From Halomonas binhaiensis (GTDB lineage: Bacteria; Pseudomonadota; Gammaproteobacteria; Pseudomonadales; Halomonadaceae): a stretch of 64,000 nt of DNA. Positions 52,625 through 61,361 of this stretch are shown here, in pieces. The notes beneath the pieces are model-generated. The model saw nothing but the letters and a program-made list of their open reading frames with translations. It searched no databases and was not told where the DNA came from. The position numbers were made by a program, and so were the translations under genes. The DNA is taken from NCBI RefSeq assembly GCF_008329985.2, contig NZ_CP038437.2, forward strand, positions 4,154,001-4,218,000, in the 5' to 3' direction. Position 1 is the first letter of the stretch. The number at the start of each line of letters is the position of its first letter.

Positions 52625-54384
52625 GTTTCCTCCCACTGTACATGGCACACTTCAGCGGGAATGGCATGACGGGAAAAGAAGGCTAGCCAGCGTTTCTGGT
52701 TATCCTGCAGGCGATCTCCCGGCCCTTTGACTTCGATCAGCCGATAGCGGGGTCCCTCTGTTGCGTCCGGCAGGAATTGAATCAGGTCGGGCAGTCCTGC
52801 CCGATTGGCGGCAGGATCATGCAACAGGCGTTCGCACATCGCCTTCAAGTGTTCGGCACTCACATGCTCTAAGGCCAGGGTAATCAGCTCTTCATCCAGC
52901 CACCCCCAATTGACGAAAGGATTGGCTATGCCGTATTTGTCTCGCCAGCGAGCCAGGATGATGTCCCGGTAACGCCCATCGTCCAGCATCCTGAGCGCCG
53001 TATCGAACAAGGGACGGCGGCGGCTGACAAAATCAGGCTGACGCAAATCCGCCGGGGCATGGTGGAAAGGGTGGAAAAAGGCACCCGGTAAAGGGGCAAA
53101 GATGGCCTCCCAGCACAGCAGGCCGAACAGGCCGCTGATCAAGGCATTTTCCACATAGAACAGCGGGGCTTTTTGGCTACCCATCTGCTGACATACGGCC
53201 GCTTCCACACTTCCGCTGTCATGCAATGACGAAATGGGTAACCTGGCGACCCTGGTGAGCGTTGGTGGCACCGCCTCACGTACCAGAGCCGACAAGACAG
53301 GCTTTCCAAGACGCTTGCACAAGCGCGGCACAAGGCGCTCGAGCGCTTGGCGTTCGCTCTCATCAGCAGGCTTCAGAACGGCATCGCAAGCTACTTCGAA
53401 TGCTTGCTGGTAGTCGCCACGTCGCTCCATCAGGCGCATACGCCTGATACGTGGCTCGCCTTTTCCTGCCAGGGCATAGCACTCCAGCGCCAGCGGTTCT
53501 TCTCCATCACGCTGAGCCTGTTGGCCCATCCGATACAGCAAGCGAGCGCGCCGAGCTTCCAGCCAGATATTGCCTTCAGGCACGATGGGTAACCCGGCCC
53601 ACAGTGCCGCCACGGGCTCGCCTTCCTCCAGACGCTCTCGCAGCCGGTGCAATGCTAGATAGATGTCGACATCGGTACGTTGCTGAAAGGCCCTGGACCC
53701 AACATCCAGGGCAACTTTCTCGAACCGGGAGATTCCCAGTTCGGCGAGCACAAAGTCCGACCAGCTCTGCTGCAGATTGCCAAAGAACATCAGGCGCAGG
53801 CGGTTGCACACTGGCATCACTGTCAGCCTGATCAAGGGCTCGTTGAAAGCAGGCCACCACTCGCTCATCGGCCTGTCATATCCTTCCAGATCGGCAAGTG
53901 CCTCACGCAAGCGAAGCTTGGTGATCGAGCCAGGCAATCCTTGATCGGCAATTTGCTGCGCAAAGGCATGGCGCAGCTCGGGGACACGCAGCAGGGAAAA
54001 TAACTCATCAAGATCGATGCCAGGATCCAGCTCGATCAGCCCGGCACTTTCCAGACCCTGGATCGCCACAGCAATATCACCCACTTCCGGATAGCTGAAC
54101 AATTCCGGCCGGAACAGCTCGCCCTTGCGTGACACCATGCGCACCAGCAGGGCTTGGGAGGGTTCAGGCAATGCCGTGAAGCGGGCAATGAAAGTGTGCT
54201 CTTCCTCTCCCAGCAGGTCGATATAACGATGACAGACCCAGGCAATGACAAATTGAAAGTGGCGCAGGTAATAGCGGGGATCATCACGCAGGTCGTCTGA
54301 CAGCTGGTTCAAGAGCTCAGCCAATCGTTCATCTGACGACCCGGCGGGGCCATCAGATGACTCCACATCGTTCACGACAAGCAT
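52621..54384 (-). CDS. FAN1-like VRR-NUC domain nuclease
   Basis: About 587 residues. The C-terminal VRR-NUC domain (last 100 residues) has the PD-(D/E)xK signature: AGLPDLIQFLP, then YRLIEVKGPGDRLQDNQKRWLAFF with the EVK catalytic pair. The N-terminal part is helical (SAP-like and TPR-like segments), e.g. YYLRHFQFVIAWVCHRYIDLLGEEEHTFIARF, as in Pseudomonas FAN1, a 5'-flap structure-specific nuclease for interstrand crosslinks. The start is uncertain: none of three candidate codons (54384, 54396, 54408) has a clear ribosome site. It is the first gene of a coupled pair with the helicase. Confidence 0.87.
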   Translation of the reverse strand: MLVVNDVESSDGPAGSSDERLAELLNQLSDDLRDDPRYYLRHFQFVIAWVCHRYIDLLGEEEHTFIARFTALPEPSQALLVRMVSRKGELFRPELFSYPEVGDIAVAIQGLESAGLIELDPGIDLDELFSLLRVPELRHAFAQQIADQGLPGSITKLRLREALADLEGYDRPMSEWWPAFNEPLIRLTVMPVCNRLRLMFFGNLQQSWSDFVLAELGISRFEKVALDVGSRAFQQRTDVDIYLALHRLRERLEEGEPVAALWAGLPIVPEGNIWLEARRARLLYRMGQQAQRDGEEPLALECYALAGKGEPRIRRMRLMERRGDYQQAFEVACDAVLKPADESERQALERLVPRLCKRLGKPVLSALVREAVPPTLTRVARLPISSLHDSGSVEAAVCQQMGSQKAPLFYVENALISGLFGLLCWEAIFAPLPGAFFHPFHHAPADLRQPDFVSRRRPLFDTALRMLDDGRYRDIILARWRDKYGIANPFVNWGWLDEELITLALEHVSAEHLKAMCERLLHDPAANRAGLPDLIQFLPDATEGPRYRLIEVKGPGDRLQDNQKRWLAFFSRHAIPAEVCHVQWEET

Positions 54385-54417
54385 CGATGGACGCATGGAA
54401 GGACACACGGAAGAGTA

Positions 54418-55458
54418 CTATGACGGTGATGGAAGCTTCGATGCCAGCCAGGCCAGTTGCTCAGCCGCTGGCACCTCGCGGCAGCCCTGCCGGTTCTCTC
54501 CACTCCACAGTGGCGAGAAATCCCCACGGCACTGGGACTCTGCCGCGGCTCTCAATTCACACAGGCTCCCCGTGACCAGGGGAAAGTCCGGTACTGCTGT
54601 GCTGAGCGGGCCCAGCTCGCGCATGACCCGATTGACGATCCCTCGCGCGGGGCGGCCCGTCAGCACATTGGTAATCGCGGTGGGTGTATCCGGCTCCAGC
54701 AACGCACGACGATGGACGGCCCTGGTGGTGGCCTCGGGACAACACAGGAAAGCCGTGCCCACCTGCACCGCCTCAGCCCCTAGTGCCAAGGCGGCTTCCA
54801 CAGCATCTGGATCACCGATCCCGCCTGCGGCGATGACGGGAACAGAAACCGCTTCGAGAATCCTGGGCAGCAAAGTCATGGTGCCCATCTGCAGGCTCAG
54901 GTCGTCACTGAGGAAGTGGCCGCGATGACCACCCGCCTCAATACCTTGCGCAATGATGGCATCCACCCCTTGTTGTTCCAGCCATCGTGCTTCCTCCACC
55001 GTTGTGGCACTGGACAACACCAGGGCCCCTGTCGCTTTGACACGCTCAAGCAGAGCCGCCTCGGGCAGACCAAAGTGGAAGCTGACCACTGCCGGACGAT
55101 GTTTCTCCACCTGCGCGCAGGCTTCTTCGTCAAAGGGGCGTCGAGAAGGTGTATCACTGGGAGGAGGTGGCTCAATGCCCAGTTCCTGATGATAAGGTGC
55201 CAGGCTCTCCCGCCAACGCTGCAACCTCTCGGGCTGTGGTTCGGGCAGGTGATGACAGAAGAAATTCACGTTGAGCGGGCCCTGCCCTGCGATTTCGGTC
55301 AAGGCTTGATCCAGACCCTCCATCGACAGCATGCCCGCAGGTAGCGCACCTAATCCACCTGCGGCTGTCACCGCCAGGGCCAGTGCTTCATCCTGAGCAC
55401 CAGCCATCGGGGCTTGAAGGATGGGATAGCGCAGTCCCAATCGTGCGATCAGGTTCAT
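54418..55458 (-). CDS. Nitronate monooxygenase family flavoprotein
   Basis: 346-residue TIM-barrel FMN enzyme of the 2-nitropropane dioxygenase/NMO family. N-terminal LGLRYPILQAPMAGAQDEALALAVTAAGGLGALPAGM, FMN-phosphate loops GIEAGGHRGH (containing the catalytic His) and VIAAGGIGDPDAVEAALALGAEAVQVGTAFLCCPEA are all present. Oxidises alkyl nitronates or relatives; the physiological substrate is uncertain, and enoyl reductase FabK is a distant alternative. Its ATG overlaps the protease stop codon by 4 nt (ATGA), so translation is coupled. Confidence 0.9.
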   Translation of the reverse strand: MNLIARLGLRYPILQAPMAGAQDEALALAVTAAGGLGALPAGMLSMEGLDQALTEIAGQGPLNVNFFCHHLPEPQPERLQRWRESLAPYHQELGIEPPPPSDTPSRRPFDEEACAQVEKHRPAVVSFHFGLPEAALLERVKATGALVLSSATTVEEARWLEQQGVDAIIAQGIEAGGHRGHFLSDDLSLQMGTMTLLPRILEAVSVPVIAAGGIGDPDAVEAALALGAEAVQVGTAFLCCPEATTRAVHRRALLEPDTPTAITNVLTGRPARGIVNRVMRELGPLSTAVPDFPLVTGSLCELRAAAESQCRGDFSPLWSGENRQGCREVPAAEQLAWLASKLPSPS

Positions 55459-56015
55459 TGAGATAACTCCATATTGGACGGCACAGCCGCCTCTTCTTCG
55501 AGGCGCTCTGGCGCCTTGAGTTCAAGAGTGTCGCCACGCATGGTGATGTCGAAGTGACGTAGATAACTCATGCCGAGCAACACCGTATCTCCTTCCAGGC
55601 CGGGACCGAAGGAACCACGCACCTGATGTGCCGTGAGGCCGCCAAGGGAAACACTGTCCAGCAGCGTCAGGTGGCCTCTCACCCGACCATTGGCCGTATG
55701 AAACCAGGCCTGGCCCTGGGCCGGCAGATCCAGGCGTGCTGCCAATGATTCCGGGATAGCGACAATGGTCGCGCCGGTATCCACCAGAAACGTCACTGGC
55801 TCACCATTGATATGGCCCGGAGCCACGAAATGACCATTCGCGCCACGTTGCAGGCGCAACGTCTCTCCAGGCGCCACGGAGACCAGGTCGGCATTGGGGT
55901 TGAAGCGCCCGTCGATCCAGGCATTCACCCACCAGGTACCAAAGCCCATGAGCAGCACCCAGAACAGCAACATCATGATCAGGCCTGGACCACGACCGGG
56001 TGCTCGTATCGACAT
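55455..56015 (-). CDS. Retropepsin-like aspartic protease, TIGR02281 type
   Basis: 186-residue membrane-anchored single-domain aspartic protease. One helix (about 11-32) is followed by the domain with catalytic motif FLVDTGAT and hydrophobic VAIPESLAARL, and then the second typical stretch VLLGMSYLRHFDITMRGDTLELK. Members of this clan act as dimers, and the clan TIGR02281 is common in proteobacteria with unknown targets. The domain probably faces the periplasm. The start with GGGGAA upstream is preferred over one nine codons earlier. First gene of a pair with the nitronate monooxygenase. Confidence 0.87.
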   Translation of the reverse strand: MSIRAPGRGPGLIMMLLFWVLLMGFGTWWVNAWIDGRFNPNADLVSVAPGETLRLQRGANGHFVAPGHINGEPVTFLVDTGATIVAIPESLAARLDLPAQGQAWFHTANGRVRGHLTLLDSVSLGGLTAHQVRGSFGPGLEGDTVLLGMSYLRHFDITMRGDTLELKAPERLEEEAAVPSNMELSQ

Positions 56016-56092
56016 AAAGATTCCCCACCAGTTCCTGAGCACAGTTTACCCGCTATCATGCAGGCATCCCTATCTCTGTGGAGGAACCCGGC

Positions 56093-56704
56093 TTGAGCAG
56101 CACTTTCACCATCGAAGAACTGAACAGTGGCCTGATTTATCGCCTGTTCTCAGGAGCCATCGCCCCGCGTCCCATTGCCTGGGTATCGACGATCAGCGCT
56201 GCCGGCATTGCCAACCTGGCCCCTTTCTCGTTTTTCAATGTCGCCAGTGTCGATCCGCCCGTGCTTGCCTTCTCCCCCTTGCTCAACGCCGAAGGTGTGG
56301 CCAAGCATACTCTCTCCAATCTCAAGGAAGTCGGTGAGTGTATCATCCATATTGGCGGCGAATCCCTGGTTTCACCGCTCAATGATTCCAGCGCCAGCCT
56401 GCCAGCGGAGGCAGATGAATTCGAACATGCAGGATTGACCAAGGCCAGCCTTGGTGACCTGCGTGTACCGCGAGTTCTCGAGGCACCCATTGCTTTTGGC
56501 TGCAAACTGCATGACATCGTGCATTTCGGCAATCGCCCCATGGCCGGTAACCTGGTATTGGCAGAAGTCGTGGTGATTCACGCAGAGCCGAAAATATGGG
56601 ATGGCCGCTACGTCAACAATGACACCCTTCGCCCTGTCGGGCGCATGGCCGGTAGCGACTACGCACGCACGACGGACCTGTTCGCTCTCAAGCGTCCGGG
56701 GTGA
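56093..56704 (+). CDS. Flavin reductase family protein (DIM6/NTAB-like)
   Basis: 203-residue flavin-binding split-barrel protein. Core segments are RLFSGAIAPRPIAWVSTISAAGIANLAPFSFFNVASVDPPVLAFSP and GECIIHI, typical of NADH:FMN oxidoreductases and DIM6/NTAB proteins. The TTG at 56093 is taken as the start since GGAGG lies 8 nt upstream; a GTG at 56078 is in frame but lies before that site. An ATG start is absent. It converges with the MFS gene, overlapping its last 17 nt. The partner oxygenase is unknown. Confidence 0.85.
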   Translation: MSSTFTIEELNSGLIYRLFSGAIAPRPIAWVSTISAAGIANLAPFSFFNVASVDPPVLAFSPLLNAEGVAKHTLSNLKEVGECIIHIGGESLVSPLNDSSASLPAEADEFEHAGLTKASLGDLRVPRVLEAPIAFGCKLHDIVHFGNRPMAGNLVLAEVVVIHAEPKIWDGRYVNNDTLRPVGRMAGSDYARTTDLFALKRPG

Positions 56705-58058
56705 TGTGATTGCGCTTGAGCTCCCACTCGCGTGCCGCCCCTTGCCCCCTGGCCTGATTGACCTTCAGGCAGATCAGGATGGCAATGATGAAGAAGGCGG
56801 CACACAACAGCACGGAGGACTGAAGCCCGACCAGAGACTGCAGCATCCCCAGGCCGATGATGCCGACCACTCCGGCGACCTTGTTGGCTTGTCCCCAGAA
56901 ACCGAAAAACTCGGCGGATTTCTGCTGTGGCGAAAACAAGCCGACCAATACGCGACTGGCCGACTGGCTCGACCCCAGGCTAAGCCCTGCTAGACAGCCC
57001 ACGACCAGGAACAGTTGCTGAGCCTCCCAGTTGACGCCAAAGATTGCATTGATCCACGCCGTCACCTCCGGTGTTGCCCAGATGGCCAGAACAGCCAGCA
57101 CCCACAATACCAGAGTGAACAGGTAGGTCACCCGGGTACCGATACGATCCTGAATAAAGCCAAAGCCAAGGGCACCCGCCGCCGCCGTGATCTGCACGAT
57201 GATGAACATCAGGTTGCGTGTACTTTCATCCCAGCCGATCACCTGCGCACCATAGATGAAGGCGAAGGCAATAATGATGTAGACCCCAGCCATGGAAAAC
57301 ATCACCGAGACCAGGAACCAGGCCAGATCACGGAAATGTCGCAGTTCCTGGAAGGTGGTCGATACACGCTGCCAGGCAATGGCCGTGAAACTTTGCTGAT
57401 GAGGATGGGGCTGAGCGCGCTCCTTGACCCACAGGAAAGTCGGAATCGCTGCCAGTAGAAAAAAGACCGCAGCAAAGGGCCCAACCCAGCGAATGCGCTC
57501 GAAATTCTCTGCACTGCTCTCACCCAGCACCGCCAGAGTGAAGCCGGCGGCCACCATCCCTCCTACATATCCCAGCGCCCAGCCGAAACCGGAAATACTA
57601 CCGAGCTTCTCAGGAGGACCGAGTCCAGGGAGGAAAGCGGCAATAAAGGACTCACCCATGGAATAGGCATAATTGGAGAGGGTAATCAGTACCACGCCCA
57701 GCAGCACATATCCCGGCTCGACGAAGTAGAGCATTGCACTGGTCACTATCGTCGCAAGATAACTGATGAACAGAAACTGCTTCTTGGAAGCCCTGTAATC
57801 CATCACCGCGCCACACAACGGTCCGGTCACCACCACCAGCAGGAAGCTCGCTGCCAGGGCCAGGCTCCACAAAAAGTTGGCAAGACGGTAACCGTCTCCA
57901 CGATCGCCCACGATCACCGTCGTAAACAACTCGCCAAATACGACCGTGATGATCAGCAAGGTGTATGCCTGGTTGGCGAAGTCGAACATCGCCCAACCGA
58001 AGATCTCGCGTCGCGTTACTGGAGGAGACTGGGGCGAATCTGCAGCGGTCACGCTCAT
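56688..58058 (-). CDS. MFS transporter, UMF1/Atg22-like
   Basis: 456-residue major facilitator with about 12 helices, of the UMF1 family related to vacuolar effluxer Atg22. Opening TRREIFGWAMFDFANQAYTLLIITVVFGELFTTVIVG is diagnostic (WAxFDFANxxY). Other landmarks are YSMGESFIAAFLPGLGPPEKLGSISGFGWALGYVGG and the C-terminal QKSAEFFGFWGQANKVAGVVG. The substrate is not known for bacterial members. Its 3' end overlaps the convergent flavin reductase gene by 17 nt. AGGAT precedes the ATG by 9 nt; a longer frame of 14 codons upstream is less likely. Confidence 0.87.
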   Translation of the reverse strand: MSVTAADSPQSPPVTRREIFGWAMFDFANQAYTLLIITVVFGELFTTVIVGDRGDGYRLANFLWSLALAASFLLVVVTGPLCGAVMDYRASKKQFLFISYLATIVTSAMLYFVEPGYVLLGVVLITLSNYAYSMGESFIAAFLPGLGPPEKLGSISGFGWALGYVGGMVAAGFTLAVLGESSAENFERIRWVGPFAAVFFLLAAIPTFLWVKERAQPHPHQQSFTAIAWQRVSTTFQELRHFRDLAWFLVSVMFSMAGVYIIIAFAFIYGAQVIGWDESTRNLMFIIVQITAAAGALGFGFIQDRIGTRVTYLFTLVLWVLAVLAIWATPEVTAWINAIFGVNWEAQQLFLVVGCLAGLSLGSSQSASRVLVGLFSPQQKSAEFFGFWGQANKVAGVVGIIGLGMLQSLVGLQSSVLLCAAFFIIAILICLKVNQARGQGAAREWELKRNHITPDA

Positions 58059-58194
58059 GTTGCCATCCTGTGGGCCTGGGAGGCACACAATACCAGTCAC
58101 TCCCCTACAAAGGCCATTGCCACGATCATGCGGAGAAAGTGCTGTCGCTGACGGTCGTGACTAATGAGTCGCCCAATATTACTAAAGTAAAATT

Positions 58195-58860
58195 TCACTT
58201 TATCCATAATTTATGGTCATGGATATATTTCACTCTTTCTCCATAACCCATCGTCTTATCTGCACCAAGGAAGTGGTATAGGCTGGCTATCTTTTCGACA
58301 CTGGGTGTTCTCACCCTCTCTTCGATTCTCTTGAGCAAGACGGCCGCCATATGCACGTTGGGCCGGACAAAATTGTCTACATCATCTTTCAGGTAACCTA
58401 ATTCACTGGCCAGAGGTTCCCATTGACCATAGTGTATGTTCATTGGCCTGAACGAACTGTTCCACCAAGGGTTATTCCAAGGATCATTCCATAGGTCAGT
58501 ATGATCTCGACAACCATAGGAGGCCTCTATATAAGCAATGGAAGCCAATAAATTGGGATCTATTCCTACTTCATGGGCAACTTCATAATACATGAAGTCG
58601 CCACCATAAATTTCATCGAAGAAATCCACCTCAATGCCAAGATGGCTATATGATGCACGAGGTTCATGAGCTATCTCGAAAATAGCAGGAGTATTGTAGA
58701 TGATACTCTGACGGCGGCCAGCTTCGGTATTGATGATAGGGACCTGCCTCCCTGCGCTCTGTTCCTGCAGCCTGCCCCCCAAGGGACCTCCATTGGAGGT
58801 TCTGTCTGATTCGGTTCTCTGCTCCTCAGGCAAGCCTGGAAAAGTGTGTAATTTTCGCAT
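58195..58860 (-). CDS. AT-rich orphan with lysozyme-like (transglycosylase) fold
   Basis: 221-residue protein with a low-complexity, polar N-terminal 60 residues and a C-terminal domain resembling lytic transglycosylases: YYEVAHEVGIDPNLLASIAYIEASYG, with a Glu in the position of the SLT catalytic residue, then NIHYGQWEPLASELGY and VEKIASLYHFLG. No signal peptide is visible with this start; two upstream in-frame starts give no clear one either. The region is clearly AT-richer than its neighbours, suggesting recent transfer. An effector or phage-type murein hydrolase is possible. Fold recognition is by eye, and function is uncertain. Confidence 0.6.
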   Translation of the reverse strand: MRKLHTFPGLPEEQRTESDRTSNGGPLGGRLQEQSAGRQVPIINTEAGRRQSIIYNTPAIFEIAHEPRASYSHLGIEVDFFDEIYGGDFMYYEVAHEVGIDPNLLASIAYIEASYGCRDHTDLWNDPWNNPWWNSSFRPMNIHYGQWEPLASELGYLKDDVDNFVRPNVHMAAVLLKRIEERVRTPSVEKIASLYHFLGADKTMGYGERVKYIHDHKLWIK

Positions 58861-59038
58861 CTTCTGTACCCTGCGTTGTATATTTTCTTTCCTCCATGCT
58901 GGGCACAGGTTGCTGAAGGACATAGCCAGCCATAGATGAACTTGGGGTAAGAAATTTCTCAAAGGCTGATAGGCTCGCCCTTTGCGTCAGTTGCTCTGTT
59001 TTGCTCTACTGCATTGACTTTGCCTGACTGAAAAGACC

Positions 59039-59863
59039 ATGAACCCATCCGATTTGCTGGCGACCAGCACAAGCCAGGAGTGGCATCAAAGTCTTGCCAC
59101 CTTGATTCGCAGTGCTGCCGACGCTGACTTGCCACGCCGCCTGGAACAGGCCTTGCAGCGCCTGATCAACTTCGACACCGTCGTCCTGCATGCTTATCGC
59201 AATCGTAGTCGACCAATGGTTATCCACGACAATTACCCCCCTCATCGCCGTGAGGCGGGTGTGGATAAATATCTGAGCAGAATCTACCTGCTGGACCCCA
59301 TCTTCCTCGCCACCGAGTCGGGCATCGATAGCGGCGCTCACCGCCTCAAGGAACTGGCACCCGACCGCTTCGAGAGCAGTGAGTATTACGATCACTACTA
59401 TCGAAGCCTGGGGCTCAAGGACGAAGTCGGGCTCTTTGCTCGGGTCTCGGACGATACGGTCATGGTGGTCTCGTTGGGCTTCAGTGCCGAGTCCCCGCCT
59501 CTGACTCGGCGGAGCATGCAGACACTACGCAACCTGACTCCCGTGGTCGCCGCCCTGCTTAGCCAATTCTGGACCTGGCAAAGCACCCGCTTCGACGATG
59601 CCATGACCACCGCAGAACCGGTGGATCTGGCCTTTTCCAGTTTCGGTCAAGGCCAGCTCACACGCCGAGAGCAGGAAATCGTGCAATTGCTGCTGGCCGG
59701 ACACTCGGCCAAATCCGCAGCCAGGGAGCTCGGTATCAGCGACGGCACAGTGAAGGTCCATCGCAAACACCTCTATCAGCGTCTCGGCGTGTCCAGCCAG
59801 GCCCAGTTGTTTCGCACCTTTCTCGACCATGTCGCCCTGATATCACGCCAACATCGTCAGTAG
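59039..59863 (+). CDS. LuxR family transcriptional regulator
   Basis: 274-residue regulator. The N-terminal 190 residues resemble a GAF/autoinducer-type sensor (INFDTVVLHAYRNRSRPMVIHDNYPP, YLSRIYLLDPIF), without the classical conserved acyl-homoserine lactone pocket pattern. The LuxR helix-turn-helix is at about 205-265 (LTRREQEIVQLLLAGHSAKSAARELGISDGTVKVHRKHLYQRLGVSSQAQLF). It converges with the M20 amidohydrolase gene and probably controls the neighbouring catabolic genes (amidohydrolase, transaminase, antiporter). The ligand is unknown. Confidence 0.9.
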   Translation: MNPSDLLATSTSQEWHQSLATLIRSAADADLPRRLEQALQRLINFDTVVLHAYRNRSRPMVIHDNYPPHRREAGVDKYLSRIYLLDPIFLATESGIDSGAHRLKELAPDRFESSEYYDHYYRSLGLKDEVGLFARVSDDTVMVVSLGFSAESPPLTRRSMQTLRNLTPVVAALLSQFWTWQSTRFDDAMTTAEPVDLAFSSFGQGQLTRREQEIVQLLLAGHSAKSAARELGISDGTVKVHRKHLYQRLGVSSQAQLFRTFLDHVALISRQHRQ

Positions 59864-59896
59864 TACCATCCCTGCTGGAAGTCGCACACAACGCTC

Positions 59897-61147
59897 CTAC
59901 TGCCGCGCTCTTTCCAGCAGCACATCGCATAATACCTGAGCCCCCATGGCACATTGCTCTGGAGAAGCATACTCCGCCTCGTTGTGGCTGATGCCGTCCC
60001 GACACGGGACAAAGATCATGGCTGTCGGCGCGACACGCGAAACATAAACGGCATCGTGCCCGGCTCCACTCATCATGCGCCGATAAGACATCCCCCTGCC
60101 CTTGGCTGAACGTTCCACACTGTCGATGCAGTCTTCATCAAATGCCACGACCGGCGATACCCATAGCGGCTCGGTACGAAATGTCACGCCAAAGGCTTCT
60201 TCAAGCTCCGCCACTTCGCTCTCGAAACGCTTTTGCAGTTGATCCAGCTGTTGTTCATTGCCATGGCGCAGATCGACACTCATGCGAACCTCACCTGGCA
60301 CGACATTGCGCGAAGCGGCAGTAATCTCCAACTGCCCAAAGGTCACCCGTGTGGCACCGGACGTATCTGCAAGTGCATGGGCATAGAGCCGATCGATCAG
60401 ACGCGCAGCTGCAGCCAAGGCATCATGCCTCAGGCTCATGGGTGTCGGGCCTGCGTGGGAAGACTGACCTGCAATGGTCAGGTCAAACCAGCGCATTCCC
60501 TGTACGCCGGTGACGACACCTATCGATTCTCCGGCATTCTCGAGTACGGGTCCCTGCTCGATATGCAGTTCAATGTAGCTGCCCAACCCAGGCTCACCCA
60601 ATGCCAGCCCCCGAGGCAGGCCACTCTGCTCAAGCGCCTGCCCAATGCTGATGCCATCGCTGTCGGTGATGGCCAGAGTATCTTCCAGCTTGAAGACGCC
60701 AGCGTAGGTCCCCGATGCCACCATGGCCGGGGCAAAACGGCTGCCTTCCTCATTGGTCCACACCACCAGCTCCAACGGACGTTCGGTAACGATGCCCTTG
60801 TCATTCAAGGTACGAAACACCTCCAGGCCAGCCAGCACACCCAGAATGCCATCAAAGCGCCCGCCCTTGGGCTGCGTGTCCAGATGACTGCCGGTCGCGA
60901 CCGGAGGCAAATCGTTACGGAGCCCCTCGCGGCGAATGAATAGATTGCCGACCGGATCCAGGCGCCACTGGCAGCCGAGTTGCTCGCACCAGTCGATCAA
61001 AAGACGTCGGCCCGCGGTGTCTTCAGCCGTCAGGGCCAGGCGGCAGCTCCCACCGCCATCGGTGGCACCGATCTCGGCCATGGCCATCAGGCTGTCCCAC
61101 AGGCGCTGGGAATTGATCTCGGGGGAAGGCAATGACGTCGCAGTCAT
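59897..61147 (-). CDS. M20 family amidohydrolase, Zn-dependent (allantoate/N-carbamoyl amino acid type)
   Basis: 416-residue binuclear metallohydrolase of the AllC/HyuC/AmaB group. Metal-binding elements are ATGSHLDTQPKGGRFDGILGVLAGL (H and D), WTNEEGSRF (E-E), the ELHIEQGPVLE stretch, and a C-terminal SGAGHDAVYVSRVAPTAMIFVPCRDGISHNEAEYASPEQC. Such enzymes split N-carbamoyl amino acids, ureidoglycolate precursors or beta-ureidopropionate. Divergent omega-transaminase for beta-alanine-like amines suggests reductive pyrimidine degradation (beta-ureidopropionase), but this is inference. AGGAG is upstream. Confidence 0.88.
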   Translation of the reverse strand: MTATSLPSPEINSQRLWDSLMAMAEIGATDGGGSCRLALTAEDTAGRRLLIDWCEQLGCQWRLDPVGNLFIRREGLRNDLPPVATGSHLDTQPKGGRFDGILGVLAGLEVFRTLNDKGIVTERPLELVVWTNEEGSRFAPAMVASGTYAGVFKLEDTLAITDSDGISIGQALEQSGLPRGLALGEPGLGSYIELHIEQGPVLENAGESIGVVTGVQGMRWFDLTIAGQSSHAGPTPMSLRHDALAAAARLIDRLYAHALADTSGATRVTFGQLEITAASRNVVPGEVRMSVDLRHGNEQQLDQLQKRFESEVAELEEAFGVTFRTEPLWVSPVVAFDEDCIDSVERSAKGRGMSYRRMMSGAGHDAVYVSRVAPTAMIFVPCRDGISHNEAEYASPEQCAMGAQVLCDVLLERARQ

Positions 61148-61210
61148 GGGCCAGGACTCCTGTTGTTATGAGGACTGTTATGAAGATGGATATTGCTGCC
61201 GTTCAAGAAG

Positions 61211-61234
61211 CGCTGAATAAATCGGCGAGCATGC
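61211..61234. repeat. Solo 5' end of the dispersed repeat (copy 4)
   Basis: CGCTGAATAAATCGGCGAGC and four more bases match the left end of copy 3 at 23 of 24 positions, then similarity stops. No right end is seen. It lies between the divergent M20 amidohydrolase and transaminase genes and may be a truncated remnant. Confidence 0.6.
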
Positions 61235-61361
61235 ACAGGCATGCATGCACTGTGTCCTTCATTGTGGGGAGGCGCTGGCCGTTCACGACATACCCCCATG
61301 AGGATATGTCACCTGCACGCCGCCTCTAGCGAGACTGACCTCATTCAACAGGAGGTCTCCA

